Of a stretch of 64,000 bases of DNA, positions 40,352-49,655 are shown one piece after another (position 1 is the stretch's first letter; each line of letters starts with the position of its first letter). The notes beneath the pieces are model-generated. The model was given only the letters and a program-made list of their open reading frames with translations, did not search any database and had not been told where the DNA came from. Position numbers and translations under genes: made by a program. The DNA comes from Nocardia farcinica. GTDB taxonomy: Bacteria > Actinomycetota > Actinomycetes > Mycobacteriales > Mycobacteriaceae. The stretch spans positions 2,232,001-2,296,000 of the forward strand of contig NZ_LN868938.1 of the NCBI RefSeq assembly GCF_001182745.1, read 5' to 3'.

Positions 40352-42100
40352 CTACTGCGACACGCGCAGCATGCGACCCGCCGCGGCCACCGCGGGCGCG
40401 GAGCTGCCCGCGTCCTCGGCGAACACGGCGAACGCCAGATCACCCGCTATTCCGACGAACCAGCCGTGCGCGTGGGTGTCATCGATGTACTCGGCGGTGC
40501 CGGTCTTGCCGACCAGCCCGGGGATGTCGGCGAGTTCGGTGGCTGTGCCTCCGGTCACAGTCTCCCGCATCATGGTTCGCAGCTGCTCGGCCACGCCCGC
40601 GGGCAACGGATCGGGCTGCCGGTCCGGGGTACCCGGCCTGCCCGCCACGATCGCCGGGGCGGGTACCGAACCCCGCGCGATCGACGCGGCGACCAGCGCC
40701 ATCCCGAACGGCGACGCGGTCACCTGCCCCTGGCCGATGCTCGACTCCACCCGCGCGGCGGGGCTGTCGGCGGCCGGGACCTTCCCGGTGACCGTCGTCA
40801 GCCCGGGGGTCACATAGTCGATGCCGAGGCCGAGCTGAGCGGCCGCGTGGGTGAGCCCGTCGGCGGGCAGCCGGACGCCGAGCATGCCCATGGTGGTGTT
40901 GCAGGAGCGGGCGAAGGCGGTGTGCAGCGGCACCTGGCCGAGATCGAAATTGTCGTCGTTGGGGATGCGACGGCCCTCGATGTTCGCGCTGCCCGGGCAG
41001 GCCACCACGGTGTCGGGGGTGACCTCGCCCGCCTGCAACGCCGCGGAGACGGTCACCGTCTTGAACGTCGAACCCGGCGGGTAGAGACCGGTCAGCGCGA
41101 TCGGGCCCTGCGCGTCGGCCGCCGAATTCTGCGCCACCGCCAGCACATTGCCGGTGGAGGGTTGCAGCGCCACGATCGCGGCGGGCTTGTCCATCGGCGC
41201 GAGCGCGGCCTCGGCCGCCCGTTGCAGGCCGACGTCGAGGGTGGTGACGATGTCGGCGGTGGGTCGCGGTTCCGCGCCCGCGATCCGTTCGGTACCGCTG
41301 GGGGTCTGGGCCCGCACGGCCCACCCGGCGGCTTCGTCGGCCTGCTGCTGCCACAGTTCGGCCAGCCCGGACAGCGTCGGGGAGGTGAGGGCCTTGTCGG
41401 TGGTGAGCAGCCGGGTCTGCGGGGCCAGCGTCACGCCCGGCAGCGCCGCCAGCGCGTCGCGGATGGGGGCGATGTCGGCGGCGCGCAGCGTGATCGCGGT
41501 GACCGGTTTGCCTTGCGCCGCGGCGATATCCGTGCGCAGCGAGGCATCGGTGATGCCGGGCGCGAGCGGGTTCAGCAGCGCCGCCACGGCGGCGGTGTCG
41601 GCTTCGGCGGTCAGGTTGACCAGGGTCACGATCTGCTCGGTCATCAGCTCACCGCCCGCGGCGTCGAGCACGCGGGCCGGGCGGGCGTAGGCGGGTCCAT
41701 AACTGAGCGGCCCCTTGTCCAGGCCGGGGGCGAGGGTGGCCGGATTCCACCGGATGGCCCAATCGCCGTTCTCGGCGGCGGTGCCGGTGGTGGTGTAGGT
41801 CCACTCCTGGCCCGCGCTGCCGAGTTTCCAGGTGGCGGCGAGGGTGAAGGTGTCGCCCTCGGTGCCGCGCACCTCGTAGGTGACCTCCTTGCCCAGGCCC
41901 GCGTACAGCTGGTTCAGGGTCGCCGTGGCCTGGTCCGGGTTGTCGGTGAGGGCGGCCGCCGCGGCCACGTCGTCGGCGTTGAGTGCGTCGGCGAACTGTT
42001 CGGCGACCGTGCGTGGCTGTTCGGGCCCGGAGCTGCAGGCGGCCAGCGCCAGCACGGGTGCGGCGACCAGGACGAAGAGTTTGTTCCGCTGGGTACCCAC
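40352..42100 (-). CDS. Penicillin-binding transpeptidase lipoprotein
   Basis: A 582-residue class B-type PBP that cross-links peptidoglycan. The signal sequence ends in lipobox LALAAC (Cys22). An NTF2-like MecA-N-type domain is at about 28-140, then a dimerisation region. The transpeptidase domain has SXXK in PPGSTFKTVTV, SXN in FARSCNTTMGM and KTG in GLVGKTGTAEY. It resembles mycobacterial Rv2864c-type lipoprotein PBPs. The GTG at 42100 gives a complete signal peptide. It lies 123 bp upstream of the kinase gene, which hints at a shared cell-wall role. Confidence 0.92.
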   Translation of the reverse strand: MGTQRNKLFVLVAAPVLALAACSSGPEQPRTVAEQFADALNADDVAAAAALTDNPDQATATLNQLYAGLGKEVTYEVRGTEGDTFTLAATWKLGSAGQEWTYTTTGTAAENGDWAIRWNPATLAPGLDKGPLSYGPAYARPARVLDAAGGELMTEQIVTLVNLTAEADTAAVAALLNPLAPGITDASLRTDIAAAQGKPVTAITLRAADIAPIRDALAALPGVTLAPQTRLLTTDKALTSPTLSGLAELWQQQADEAAGWAVRAQTPSGTERIAGAEPRPTADIVTTLDVGLQRAAEAALAPMDKPAAIVALQPSTGNVLAVAQNSAADAQGPIALTGLYPPGSTFKTVTVSAALQAGEVTPDTVVACPGSANIEGRRIPNDDNFDLGQVPLHTAFARSCNTTMGMLGVRLPADGLTHAAAQLGLGIDYVTPGLTTVTGKVPAADSPAARVESSIGQGQVTASPFGMALVAASIARGSVPAPAIVAGRPGTPDRQPDPLPAGVAEQLRTMMRETVTGGTATELADIPGLVGKTGTAEYIDDTHAHGWFVGIAGDLAFAVFAEDAGSSAPAVAAAGRMLRVSQ

Positions 42101-42124
42101 CCGGCCGACGGTACTGGAAAGCCC

Positions 42125-43006
42125 CTACGGGGTGCCCGCAGCGACGCGCTCGAGCCAGCTGCCGGTGGTGAGCGCATCCAGGTCCGGGCCGGGCAGTTCG
42201 ATGTCGAAGAGCTCGTTGATGACCTCGGGCAACTCGCCCGGTGTCAGGGCACGGATGTCGGCGCTGCCGTCGGGGCGTTCGGTGGTCAGGGTCAGTCCGT
42301 CGAGCACGTGGTGGCGGTCGGGATGGAACCGCTGCAGGAACGGACGGGTCGTGAACGGCGAGCGCGGCGAGGTCGACACGAAGTGGTTGCCGACCTCGAA
42401 GTCGATCCGGTACTGCGGCGCGGTGGTGAAGGTGTAGCGGTCGACCCAGCCGTCCCTGCCGAACTGGTGCAGCACCCACAGGTCGGTGCCGAGTTCGCCG
42501 GTGCGGCGCTCGAGCCGGAATCGCCAGTCCCCAAGGGTGAATTCGTCCGGTTGCGGGCGCAGCTCGTAGGGGCGCAGCGGGCCGCGGCCGAAGCCGACGT
42601 CGCACATCCACACCCGGTCGTCGTCGGCGGTGGTGACCCGTAACAGCGCGTGCGTGGCCGGGCGTAGGCCGCCCGCCCCCATGGTGACCCGGCCGGTGTG
42701 GCCGGTGACCCCGAACCCGAGACGTTCCAGCGCGGCGGCGAACAGGCCGGCGTTCTCGTAGCAGTAGCCGCCGCGTCTGCTGTACACGAGCTTGTCCTGC
42801 AGGGTCGCCAGGTCGAGGCGCACGGGCCGGCCGAGCACGGCCTCGAGATTCTCGAAGGGGATCGCGGTGGTGTGCCGGTACACGAGTTCACGCAGCGTGG
42901 CCAGGGTGGGCGCGCGCTCGCCGGCGAACCCGATCCTGGCCAGGTACGCGTCCAGGTCCAGCTCCGCGCCGTTCCAGTGGTAGGCGGGGTCGTCGGGCTT
43001 GCTCAT
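42125..43006 (-). CDS. nat: Arylamine N-acetyltransferase
   Basis: A 293-residue acyl-CoA:arylamine acetyltransferase. The Cys-His-Asp triad is Cys82 in RRGGYCYENAG, His119 in PATHALLRV and Asp136 in MCDVGFGRG. The length is slightly above the mycobacterial NAT. In mycobacteria NAT is tied to cholesterol catabolism and lipid synthesis, but here the neighbours (PBP gene and a decayed exporter) do not show that. The ATG at 43006 is followed by SKPDDPAYHWNG. Confidence 0.95.
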   Translation of the reverse strand: MSKPDDPAYHWNGAELDLDAYLARIGFAGERAPTLATLRELVYRHTTAIPFENLEAVLGRPVRLDLATLQDKLVYSRRGGYCYENAGLFAAALERLGFGVTGHTGRVTMGAGGLRPATHALLRVTTADDDRVWMCDVGFGRGPLRPYELRPQPDEFTLGDWRFRLERRTGELGTDLWVLHQFGRDGWVDRYTFTTAPQYRIDFEVGNHFVSTSPRSPFTTRPFLQRFHPDRHHVLDGLTLTTERPDGSADIRALTPGELPEVINELFDIELPGPDLDALTTGSWLERVAAGTP

Positions 43007-43071
43007 GCTGCCACCTCGTTTCGTCGTCGAACCTCGTCCGGGACAACCATCGGGCAGGGCGACGTTGTTCC

Positions 43072-43790
43072 GGGGCCTCGGCATTCGCCGTCGGGATGGT
43101 CGTCGGCGCGCCCCTGACGGCCGCCTTCGCGCGCCGGTGGCCCCCGCGCCGCGGCTTGCCGGCGTTCGTGCTGGTCTTCGCGGTGGTCCAGGTGGCAGGC
43201 GCGCTCGCCGACCACCTGTGGGTCCTGGTGGTGACCCGGGTCGTCGCCGCCTTCATGGCGACGGCCGCGCTGGTGAACGCGGGCACCTTCGGCGCCTTCA
43301 CCTTCCTCGCACCGCTGATCACCGGTCCGGTGGGCCTGTCGCCGCGGTGGATTCCGGTGGCGCTCATGCTGTTCGGCCTCGGTTCCTGCCTCGGCCTCAC
43401 CGCGGCCGGACGCCTCGCCGACCGGTGGCCGGGGCAGGTCGTGGCGGTCGGCGGCCCGCCGGCGCTCCTCGGCCGGCTCGCGACCGCGGCGACCACCCAC
43501 CCGGCCACCCTGCTGGTCCTCGTCACCGGGCAGGGCGCACTGTCCTTCGCCGTCGGCAGCACCCTCGTCGCCCGCGTGCTGGGCGAGGCGGGGCGCCGAC
43601 GATGGGCGGCGCCTACGCCACCGCGGCGCTCAACCGCGGCGCGGCGCTCGGCCCGATCGCCGCGGCGGCCACGCTGGGTACCGGGCCGGCCGAACGCGGT
43701 CCGTTCGTGGCGGCCGCGGTCGCGGTCGCCCTGGCGCCGGCGACCGCGTCGGCGATCCGGGTGCGCAGCGCGGACCCGGTGAACCGCTGA
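43072..43790 (+). pseudogene. Decayed MFS drug-exporter gene
   Basis: Two frames together give a fragmentary 12-span MFS exporter. From about 43072: SAFAVGMVVGAPLTAAFARR, then LWVLVVTRVVAAFMATA, which jumps directly to LVNAGTFGAFTFLAPLIT, implying an internal deletion of about two or three spans. Near 43590 the frame shifts and continues as GGAYATAALNRGAALGPIAA. The first span and a start codon are also missing. It resembles Cmx/CmlR-type chloramphenicol-efflux proteins, but no function is expected now. Confidence 0.75.
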
Positions 43791-43833
43791 CGGAACGGCG
43801 GAATCCGTCACCCACCCCGGCTACACTCCGCAC

Positions 43834-45012
43834 ATGCGTTCGATCAGTGTGGCGGAGCGGCGGGCCCGGCTGGCGGTGCGGCACCATCTGGCGGCCACCG
43901 CGCGGTCGGCGGACGTCACCGAGATCGCCCGGTCGATGGTGGCCCTGCACGCGACCGACCCGGCGACGGTGTTCCTGTCGGTGGCCGCCCGCTCGGACAC
44001 GCTCGTGCCCGCCGACGTGGAGCGCGCGCTGTACGAGGAGCGGACACTGCTGCGGATGCTGGCGATGCGGCGCACGATGTTCGTGGTGCCGCTCGACGTC
44101 GTCGGCGCCCTGCAGGCGTCCTGCGCCGACGCGCTCGCGGTCAAGCAGCGCCGCACCTACACCAAACTGGTGGAACAGGCCGGGGTGGTGGACGGCGACG
44201 TCGCGGCGTGGTGGGCCGAGGTCGAGCGGGAGACCCACGACGCGCTGCTGGCGCTCGGCGCGGCGACCGGCGCACAGTTGAGCAAGGCGGTGCCGCGCTT
44301 GCGCACCTCGATCGTGACCGCCCCAGGCAAGGCGTATGAGCGGCCGACCAACATCACCACCTGGGTGCTGCTGACCCTCGGGGCCGAGGGCCGGATCGTG
44401 CGCGGACGCCCGAACGGTGGGTGGAGCAGCAGCCAGTACACCTGGGCGCCGATCGAATCCTGGCTGCCCGGTGGTGTCCCCGCGGTGCCCGTCGAGGAGG
44501 CCCGGGCCGAGGTGGTGCGGCGGTGGCTGCGTGCCTTCGGGCCCGCGCCGGTCACCGACCTCAAGTGGTGGACCGGGTGGACGCAGGCCGAGGTGCGGTC
44601 GGCGCTGGCCCGGCTCGACGTCGCCGAGGTGGACCTCGACGGCGGCACCGGCGTGGTGCTGGCCGACGATCTCGCGCCGGTGCCCGCCCCCGCACCGGCC
44701 GCCGCCCTGCTCCCCGCCCTCGACCCCACGCCGATGGGCTGGCAGTCGCGCGACTGGTACCTCGGTCCGCACGCCCCCGCCCTGTTCGACCGCAACGGCA
44801 ACATCGGCCCCACCGTCTGGTGGGACGGCCGCATCGTCGGCGGCTGGGCCCAGCGCCGATCCGGCGAGGTCGTCTACCGCCTCCTCGAAGACCCCGGCAC
44901 CGAGGCCGCCACCCACATCGCCACCGAAGCCGCCCGCCTGGAGAAATGGTTCGGCGACACCCGCCCCGTCCCCCGCTTCCGCACCCCCCTGGAACGCGAA
45001 CTCACCACCTGA
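43834..45012 (+). CDS. Winged-helix DNA-binding protein of the AlkZ/YcaQ (HTH_42) family
   Basis: A 392-residue protein of PF06224. It has tandem winged-helix-like domains, for example TGAQLSKAVPRLRTSI and WTGWTQAEVRSALARL, and a C-terminal beta domain (LFDRNGNIGPTVWWDGRIVGGW). AlkZ and YcaQ are DNA glycosylases that unhook cross-links using a Q-x-Q/D motif. Here the matching site near residues 39-41 reads HAT, as in a common actinobacterial subgroup, so glycosylase activity is uncertain. TACACT (43822-43827) ends 6 nt before the ATG, which suggests a leaderless mRNA. Confidence 0.85.
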   Translation: MRSISVAERRARLAVRHHLAATARSADVTEIARSMVALHATDPATVFLSVAARSDTLVPADVERALYEERTLLRMLAMRRTMFVVPLDVVGALQASCADALAVKQRRTYTKLVEQAGVVDGDVAAWWAEVERETHDALLALGAATGAQLSKAVPRLRTSIVTAPGKAYERPTNITTWVLLTLGAEGRIVRGRPNGGWSSSQYTWAPIESWLPGGVPAVPVEEARAEVVRRWLRAFGPAPVTDLKWWTGWTQAEVRSALARLDVAEVDLDGGTGVVLADDLAPVPAPAPAAALLPALDPTPMGWQSRDWYLGPHAPALFDRNGNIGPTVWWDGRIVGGWAQRRSGEVVYRLLEDPGTEAATHIATEAARLEKWFGDTRPVPRFRTPLERELTT

Positions 45013-45115
45013 CCGGCGTGATCGCCAGTCGGTCTCCTCGGGGTGCCCGGTACCCGCGGCCTTGATCCACCGCCTGCGCCACCGGGTGTACTCCTGGTCG
45101 TGGCCGACGACGCTG

Positions 45116-45976
45116 TCAGAAGTCCAGGCCGAGGTCGAGGACGGTGACGGAGTGGGTGAGGGCGCCGACGGCGAGGTAGTCGACGCCGGTGCGGGCGTAG
45201 TCGGCGGCCACGTCGAGGGTGAGGCCGCCGGAGGATTCCAGTTTCGTGGTGGGGGCGGTGGCGTTGCGGCGTTGCACGGCGGCCTGGGTCTGCCAGAGCG
45301 GGAAGTTGTCCAGCAGGACGAGTTCGACGTCTTCGGCGAGGACGGCGTCGAGCTGTTCGAGGCTGTCGACCTCCACTTCGCACGCGATGTCGGGGGCCAG
45401 GGCGCGCACGGCCCGCAGCGCCTCGACCACCGACCCGGCGGCGGCCACGTGGTTGTCCTTGATCAGCGCCGCGTCCCCGAGGCCCATCCGGTGATTGACG
45501 CCGCCGCCGACCCGCACCGCGTACTTCTGCAGGGCGCGCAGGCCGGGCAGCGTCTTGCGGCTGTCGCGGATCTTGCAGTCGGTGCCCTCGACCGCGTCCA
45601 CCCAGGCGGCGGTGGCGGTGGCGATGCCGGACAGGTGACAGATCAGGTTGAGCAGGGTGCGTTCGGCGGTGAGCAGTCCGCGCGTGGGAGCGACCACGCC
45701 GAGCACCGCCTGACCGGGCTCGACCCGGGTGCCGTCGGCGACCCGGCCGGTGATCTCGTACTCGCTCGCACCGAGCACCTCGTCGAGCACCAGCAGACCC
45801 ACGTCGATTCCGGCGACCGTGCCGGGCTGCCGGGACACGACCGACGCCTTGACCACGGCGTCGGCGGGCACGGTGGCCACGGTGGTGACGTCGGGGCCGT
45901 AGCGCAGGTCCTCGTCCAGCGCGGTGCGGATGAGCGCGAGCACCTCGTCGCGATCCAGCGCGGCGTCCAAAGCCAT
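45116..45976 (-). CDS. nadC: Nicotinate-nucleotide diphosphorylase (quinolinate phosphoribosyltransferase)
   Basis: A 286-residue enzyme joining quinolinate and PRPP to give nicotinate mononucleotide. Motifs: LDEDLRYGPDVTT, RGLLTAERTLLNLICHLSGIAT, KIRDSRKTLPGLRALQKYAV, GGGVNHRMGLGDAALIKDNH and LESSGGL. I choose the ATG at 45976 because AGGAGA lies 7 bases before it. A GTG at 46009 overlapping the nadB stop is the alternative and would add 11 residues. Last gene of nadABC. Confidence 0.95.
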   Translation of the reverse strand: MALDAALDRDEVLALIRTALDEDLRYGPDVTTVATVPADAVVKASVVSRQPGTVAGIDVGLLVLDEVLGASEYEITGRVADGTRVEPGQAVLGVVAPTRGLLTAERTLLNLICHLSGIATATAAWVDAVEGTDCKIRDSRKTLPGLRALQKYAVRVGGGVNHRMGLGDAALIKDNHVAAAGSVVEALRAVRALAPDIACEVEVDSLEQLDAVLAEDVELVLLDNFPLWQTQAAVQRRNATAPTTKLESSGGLTLDVAADYARTGVDYLAVGALTHSVTVLDLGLDF

Positions 45977-46005
45977 CGTCGTTCTCCTGTTCTGTCGGTG
46001 CGCGC

Positions 46006-47682
46006 TCACGGAACGGCGGCGAGTTCGGGACCGTCGGGGTCGGCCGCCAGGTCGGCGGTGACGTCGAGGGTGCCGAGCAGATCGGGGTGGCCGTCGGGGT
46101 CGAGCCGGATCGGGATGCTGTGCCGCAGCGCGTCGTCGGTGGCCGGGTGATCGGAGCGGGTGTGGCAGCCGCGGCTCTCCCGCCGCGCGGCCGCCGCCAG
46201 CAACAACACCCGGGCGGTGAGGGTGAGCGCGCCGTCCTCGAGGTCGGCGATCCGCCGCGCCGCGAGCTCCGGTGCGGGCGGCACGGATTCGGCCGTCGAC
46301 TGCCTGGCCTGCGAGTACCGCGAGGACATGCCGCGCAGCACGGCCCGTTCCAGCCGGGCCGCCGCCTCCGCCAGCCCGTCGCCGTCGCGGACGACCGAGG
46401 CGTGCGCGGTCATCACCTGGTGCAGCGCCGCCCGGGGCACCCGGGGCATGGCCCGGGGGCGGATCTCGGTCACCTCGGCGGGCAGTTCGAGCCGTTCCGC
46501 GGCGGCCGCGCCGACCCGCTCGCCCACCACGAGCCCTTCCAGAAGGCTGTTGGAGGCCAGCCGGTTCGCCCCGTGCAGGCCGGTGCGGGCGACCTCACCG
46601 GCCGCGAACAGCCCCGGCACCCCGGTGCGCCCGTGCGTGTCGGTGACCACGCCACCGCACTGGTAGTGCGCGGCCGGCGCGACGGGGATCAGGTCGGCGC
46701 GCGGGTCGATGCCCGCGGCCAGGCAGGAGGCGGTGATCGTGGGAAAGCGCCGGGTGAATCCTTCGATCGCGCGCGCGTCGAGATACACGTGGTCGGTGCC
46801 CAGGTCACGCATCCGGGCCGCGATCGCCCGCGACACCACGTCGCGCGGCGCCAGATCGCCGCGCGGATGCACCCCGGCGGTGACCGAGCGGCCGGTCGCG
46901 TCGACCAGCACCGCGCCCTCCCCGCGCACCGCCTCGCTGATGAGCGGGCGACGGCCGGTGCCGCCGGGGGTGTAGAGCACGGTCGGATGGAACTGCACGA
47001 ACTCCAGGTCCGCCACCGTCGCCCCGGCCCACAGCGCCAGCGCGACGCCGTCGGCGGTCGCGCCGGGCGGATTGGTGCTCAGCGCGTACAGCTGGCCGAG
47101 CCCGCCGGTGGCGAGCAGCACCGACGGGGTGTGCACGACACCGAAACCGTTCTCCGACACCGCGATCACCCCCTGCACGCCGTGCGGTCCGGTGACCACC
47201 TCGCAGGCGGCCGCGCCGAAGATCACCGGCAGGCCCGCGGCGTTGAGTGCGCGCTGCACCTCGGCGCCGGTGGCGTCGCCCCCGGCATGGATGATGCGGC
47301 GGGTGCTGTGCCCGCCCTCCCTGGTCCGGGAGACCTGCCCGTCGCGGCCGAGGTCGAACACCGCGCCGAGATCGGTCAGCGCCGCCACGGCCGCCTGCCC
47401 GCCCGCGACGATGGAGCGCACCGCCGCCTCGTCGCACAGCCCCGCGCCCGCCTCCACGGTGTCGCGGACGTGGGACTCCACCGAGTCGCCGTGCGGGGCG
47501 ACGACGGCGATGCCGCCCTGTGCGTATTGCGTCGCGGTGTCGGTCGGCCCGCCCTTGCTCAGCGCGAGCACCCGCAGCCCGCGCAGCGAGGCGGTGCGGG
47601 CCGCGGTCAGTCCCGCGACCCCGCCGCCGATCACCACCAGGTCGGCCGTGGCCTCCCACTCGATCGTCACCGCAGCCGTCAT
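46006..47682 (-). CDS. nadB: L-aspartate oxidase
   Basis: A 558-residue FAD enzyme making iminoaspartate for NadA. The N-terminal dinucleotide fold is LVVIGGGVAGLTAARTASLRG. FAD/active-site stretches are GGPTDTATQYAQGGIA, REGGHSTRRIIHAGGDATG and GLHGANRLASNSLLEGLV with the expected His and Arg residues. The helical C-terminal domain is complete. The ATG at 47682 is 33 bp after the nadA stop. Confidence 0.96.
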   Translation of the reverse strand: MTAAVTIEWEATADLVVIGGGVAGLTAARTASLRGLRVLALSKGGPTDTATQYAQGGIAVVAPHGDSVESHVRDTVEAGAGLCDEAAVRSIVAGGQAAVAALTDLGAVFDLGRDGQVSRTREGGHSTRRIIHAGGDATGAEVQRALNAAGLPVIFGAAACEVVTGPHGVQGVIAVSENGFGVVHTPSVLLATGGLGQLYALSTNPPGATADGVALALWAGATVADLEFVQFHPTVLYTPGGTGRRPLISEAVRGEGAVLVDATGRSVTAGVHPRGDLAPRDVVSRAIAARMRDLGTDHVYLDARAIEGFTRRFPTITASCLAAGIDPRADLIPVAPAAHYQCGGVVTDTHGRTGVPGLFAAGEVARTGLHGANRLASNSLLEGLVVGERVGAAAAERLELPAEVTEIRPRAMPRVPRAALHQVMTAHASVVRDGDGLAEAAARLERAVLRGMSSRYSQARQSTAESVPPAPELAARRIADLEDGALTLTARVLLLAAAARRESRGCHTRSDHPATDDALRHSIPIRLDPDGHPDLLGTLDVTADLAADPDGPELAAVP

Positions 47683-47715
47683 CGGTTCACGCCTTCCGCC
47701 GCCGTCACCGGCGGT

Positions 47716-48759
47716 TCACTCACCGCCGCCGGGATTGCCGATGGCGATCATGCGCTGTACCGAGTTGCGACCGAGCGCGGCGGTCTCGGGATCGACGTGC
47801 ACCTCGTCGGCGCCGTCCACCAGGCAGCGCAGCAGCGCGGCCGGGGTGATCATCTTCATGTACTTGCACGAGGCCCGGTCGTTGACGGCCTGGAAGTCGA
47901 TGCCCGGCGCGGCCTTGCGCAGCTGGTGCAGCATGCCGACCTCGGTCGCGACCAGCACCTGGGTGGACTTGGCGGCCTTGGCGGCGTCGATCATGCCGCC
48001 GGTGGACAGGATGTGCACCCGCTCGGCCGGGAACGCGCCCTCGCCGGCCAGGTAGAGCGCCGAGGTGGCGCACCCGCATTCGGGGTGCACGAACAGCTCC
48101 GCGTCGGGGTGGCTGCGCGCCTGCTCGGTGAGCTCGTCACCGTTGATGCCCGCGTGCACGTGGCATTCACCGGCCCAGATGTGCATGTTCTCCCGGCCGG
48201 TGACCCGCTTGACGTGGGCGCCGAGGAACTGGTCGGGCAGGAACAGCACCTCCCGCTCGGGATCGATGGAGGCCACCACGTCCACGGCGTTGGAGGAGGT
48301 GCAGCAGATGTCGGTGAGCGCCTTCACCTCGGCGGTGGTGTTCACATACGACACCACGACCGCGTCCGGGTGCTCGGCCTTCCAGGCGCGCAGCTCGGCG
48401 GCGCTGATCGAGTCCGCCAGCGAGCAGCCCGCGCGCTGATCGGGGATGAGCACCGTCTTGTCGGGGCTGAGGATCTTCGCGGTCTCGGCCATGAAGTGCA
48501 CCCCGCAGAACACGATGGTGTCCTCGGGTGCCTCGGCCGCGATCCGCGACAGTGCCAGCGAATCACCGACGTGGTCGGCCACGTCCTGGATCTCGGGCAG
48601 CTGATAGTTGTGGGCGAGAATGGTCGCGTTGCGCTCCCTGGCCAGACGCTTGATCTCCTGGGCCCACTCGGGCGTCGCCTCGACACCGGCGAACCCGGCG
48701 GGTCCGTCGAACACCTGCCCCATCAGCGGAGGCGCCAGCTTCGCACCTGTCGTCGCCAT
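47716..48759 (-). CDS. nadA: Quinolinate synthase (4Fe-4S)
   Basis: A 347-residue iron-sulfur enzyme condensing iminoaspartate and DHAP to quinolinate. The three cluster Cys are in [21 protein letters not shown] and [33 protein letters not shown] and [13 protein letters not shown] are clear family stretches. The ATG at 48759 follows GGAAGGGAGCC. It leads nadABC and is read divergently from the NrtR-type regulator gene across a dyad operator. Confidence 0.96.
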   Translation of the reverse strand: MATTGAKLAPPLMGQVFDGPAGFAGVEATPEWAQEIKRLARERNATILAHNYQLPEIQDVADHVGDSLALSRIAAEAPEDTIVFCGVHFMAETAKILSPDKTVLIPDQRAGCSLADSISAAELRAWKAEHPDAVVVSYVNTTAEVKALTDICCTSSNAVDVVASIDPEREVLFLPDQFLGAHVKRVTGRENMHIWAGECHVHAGINGDELTEQARSHPDAELFVHPECGCATSALYLAGEGAFPAERVHILSTGGMIDAAKAAKSTQVLVATEVGMLHQLRKAAPGIDFQAVNDRASCKYMKMITPAALLRCLVDGADEVHVDPETAALGRNSVQRMIAIGNPGGGE

Positions 48760-48831
48760 GATGGCTCCCTTCCTCGTGCGTCCGCCGCCACCGCTTTCGT
48801 CGACGCGGCACCGCGATTCGCACCAAACCAG

Positions 48832-48854
48832 GTTTTCGACTTACAATCGAAAAC
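48832..48854. promoter_or_regulatory. Probable NrtR operator between nrtR and nadABC
   Basis: GTTTTCGA (48832-48839) and TCGAAAAC (48847-48854) form a perfect 8-bp inverted repeat around CTTACAA. The spacer and arm include a -10 box TACAAT (48842-48847) for the plus-strand gene, whose GTG start abuts the dyad. Binding here would block that promoter and sit upstream of nadA. Confidence 0.65.
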
Positions 48855-49613
48855 GTGGCCCATAGTAGCACCATCCACGAATCGCTCACCGCGGTGTTCC
48901 AGGTTCGCCGCTTCCCCGTCGAGAAAACCGCAGGTCAGCGTGTTGCCGTGCCCGCGAGTGGGGTGTTGCGGCCGTGCCCGCCCGACCAGCGGACCGAACT
49001 GGCGGTGCTGTTGTGGGAACGCGCACTCGACCCGCAGAAGGGCACCTGGTCGCTGCCCGGCGGCCGGCTGCGCGACGACGAGGACCTCGACACCTCGGCG
49101 CGGCGCCAGCTCGCCGAGAAGGTCGACGTGCGCGAGCTGGCCCACCTCGAGCAGCTGTCGGTGTTCAGCGACCCGCACCGGGTACCAGGGCCGCGCCGAA
49201 TCGCCTCGGCCTACCTCGGGCTGGTCCCGCTGACCGCCGAACCGGAACTACCCGACGACACCGCCTGGCACCCGGTCTCCGCACTGCCGACGATGTCGTT
49301 CGACCACGGCATCGTCGTCGAACACGCCCGCACCCGGCTGGCGGCGAAACTGTCCTACACCAACATCGCCTTCGCCCTGGCGCCGGCCACCTTCACCATG
49401 TCGGTGCTGCGCGAAATCTACTGCGCTGCACTGGGATACGATGTCGACACGACCAACCTGCAGCGAGTCCTGCACCGCCGCAAGGTGATCACGCCGACCG
49501 GCGCCACCGCCGCACCGGGACGTGCCGGCGGACGCCCGGCCGCGGTGCACCGGTTCACCGACTCCGGCCTGCGCGTCACCGACGAGTTCGCCGCGCTGCG
49601 CCCACCGACCTGA
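48855..49613 (+). CDS. nrtR: NrtR-type Nudix-domain transcriptional regulator of NAD synthesis
   Basis: A 252-residue protein. The N-terminal Nudix-like domain (about 30-150) retains WSLPGGRLRDDEDLDTSARRQLAEK, a degenerate Nudix box in which the catalytic REUXEE glutamates are not conserved (ARRQLAEK), as in regulators rather than hydrolases. The C-terminal winged-helix part has FTMSVLREIYCAALGYDVDTTNLQRVLHRRKVI (about 178-210) and the typical HRFTDSGLR end. The family senses ADP-ribose. The position matches M. tuberculosis Rv1593c. The GTG lies 7 nt after TACAAT, so the mRNA is probably leaderless. Confidence 0.88.
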   Translation: MAHSSTIHESLTAVFQVRRFPVEKTAGQRVAVPASGVLRPCPPDQRTELAVLLWERALDPQKGTWSLPGGRLRDDEDLDTSARRQLAEKVDVRELAHLEQLSVFSDPHRVPGPRRIASAYLGLVPLTAEPELPDDTAWHPVSALPTMSFDHGIVVEHARTRLAAKLSYTNIAFALAPATFTMSVLREIYCAALGYDVDTTNLQRVLHRRKVITPTGATAAPGRAGGRPAAVHRFTDSGLRVTDEFAALRPPT

Positions 49614-49655
49614 GCGTCCGACACACGAAATCCGCTGCGGCTCCGGGCTACTCGA

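Noticed and set aside
45977..46009. GTG 46009 as the nadC start (overlapping the nadB stop)
   Set aside because: Possible, but ATG 45976 has a much better ribosome-binding site (AGGAGA) and gives the usual family length.
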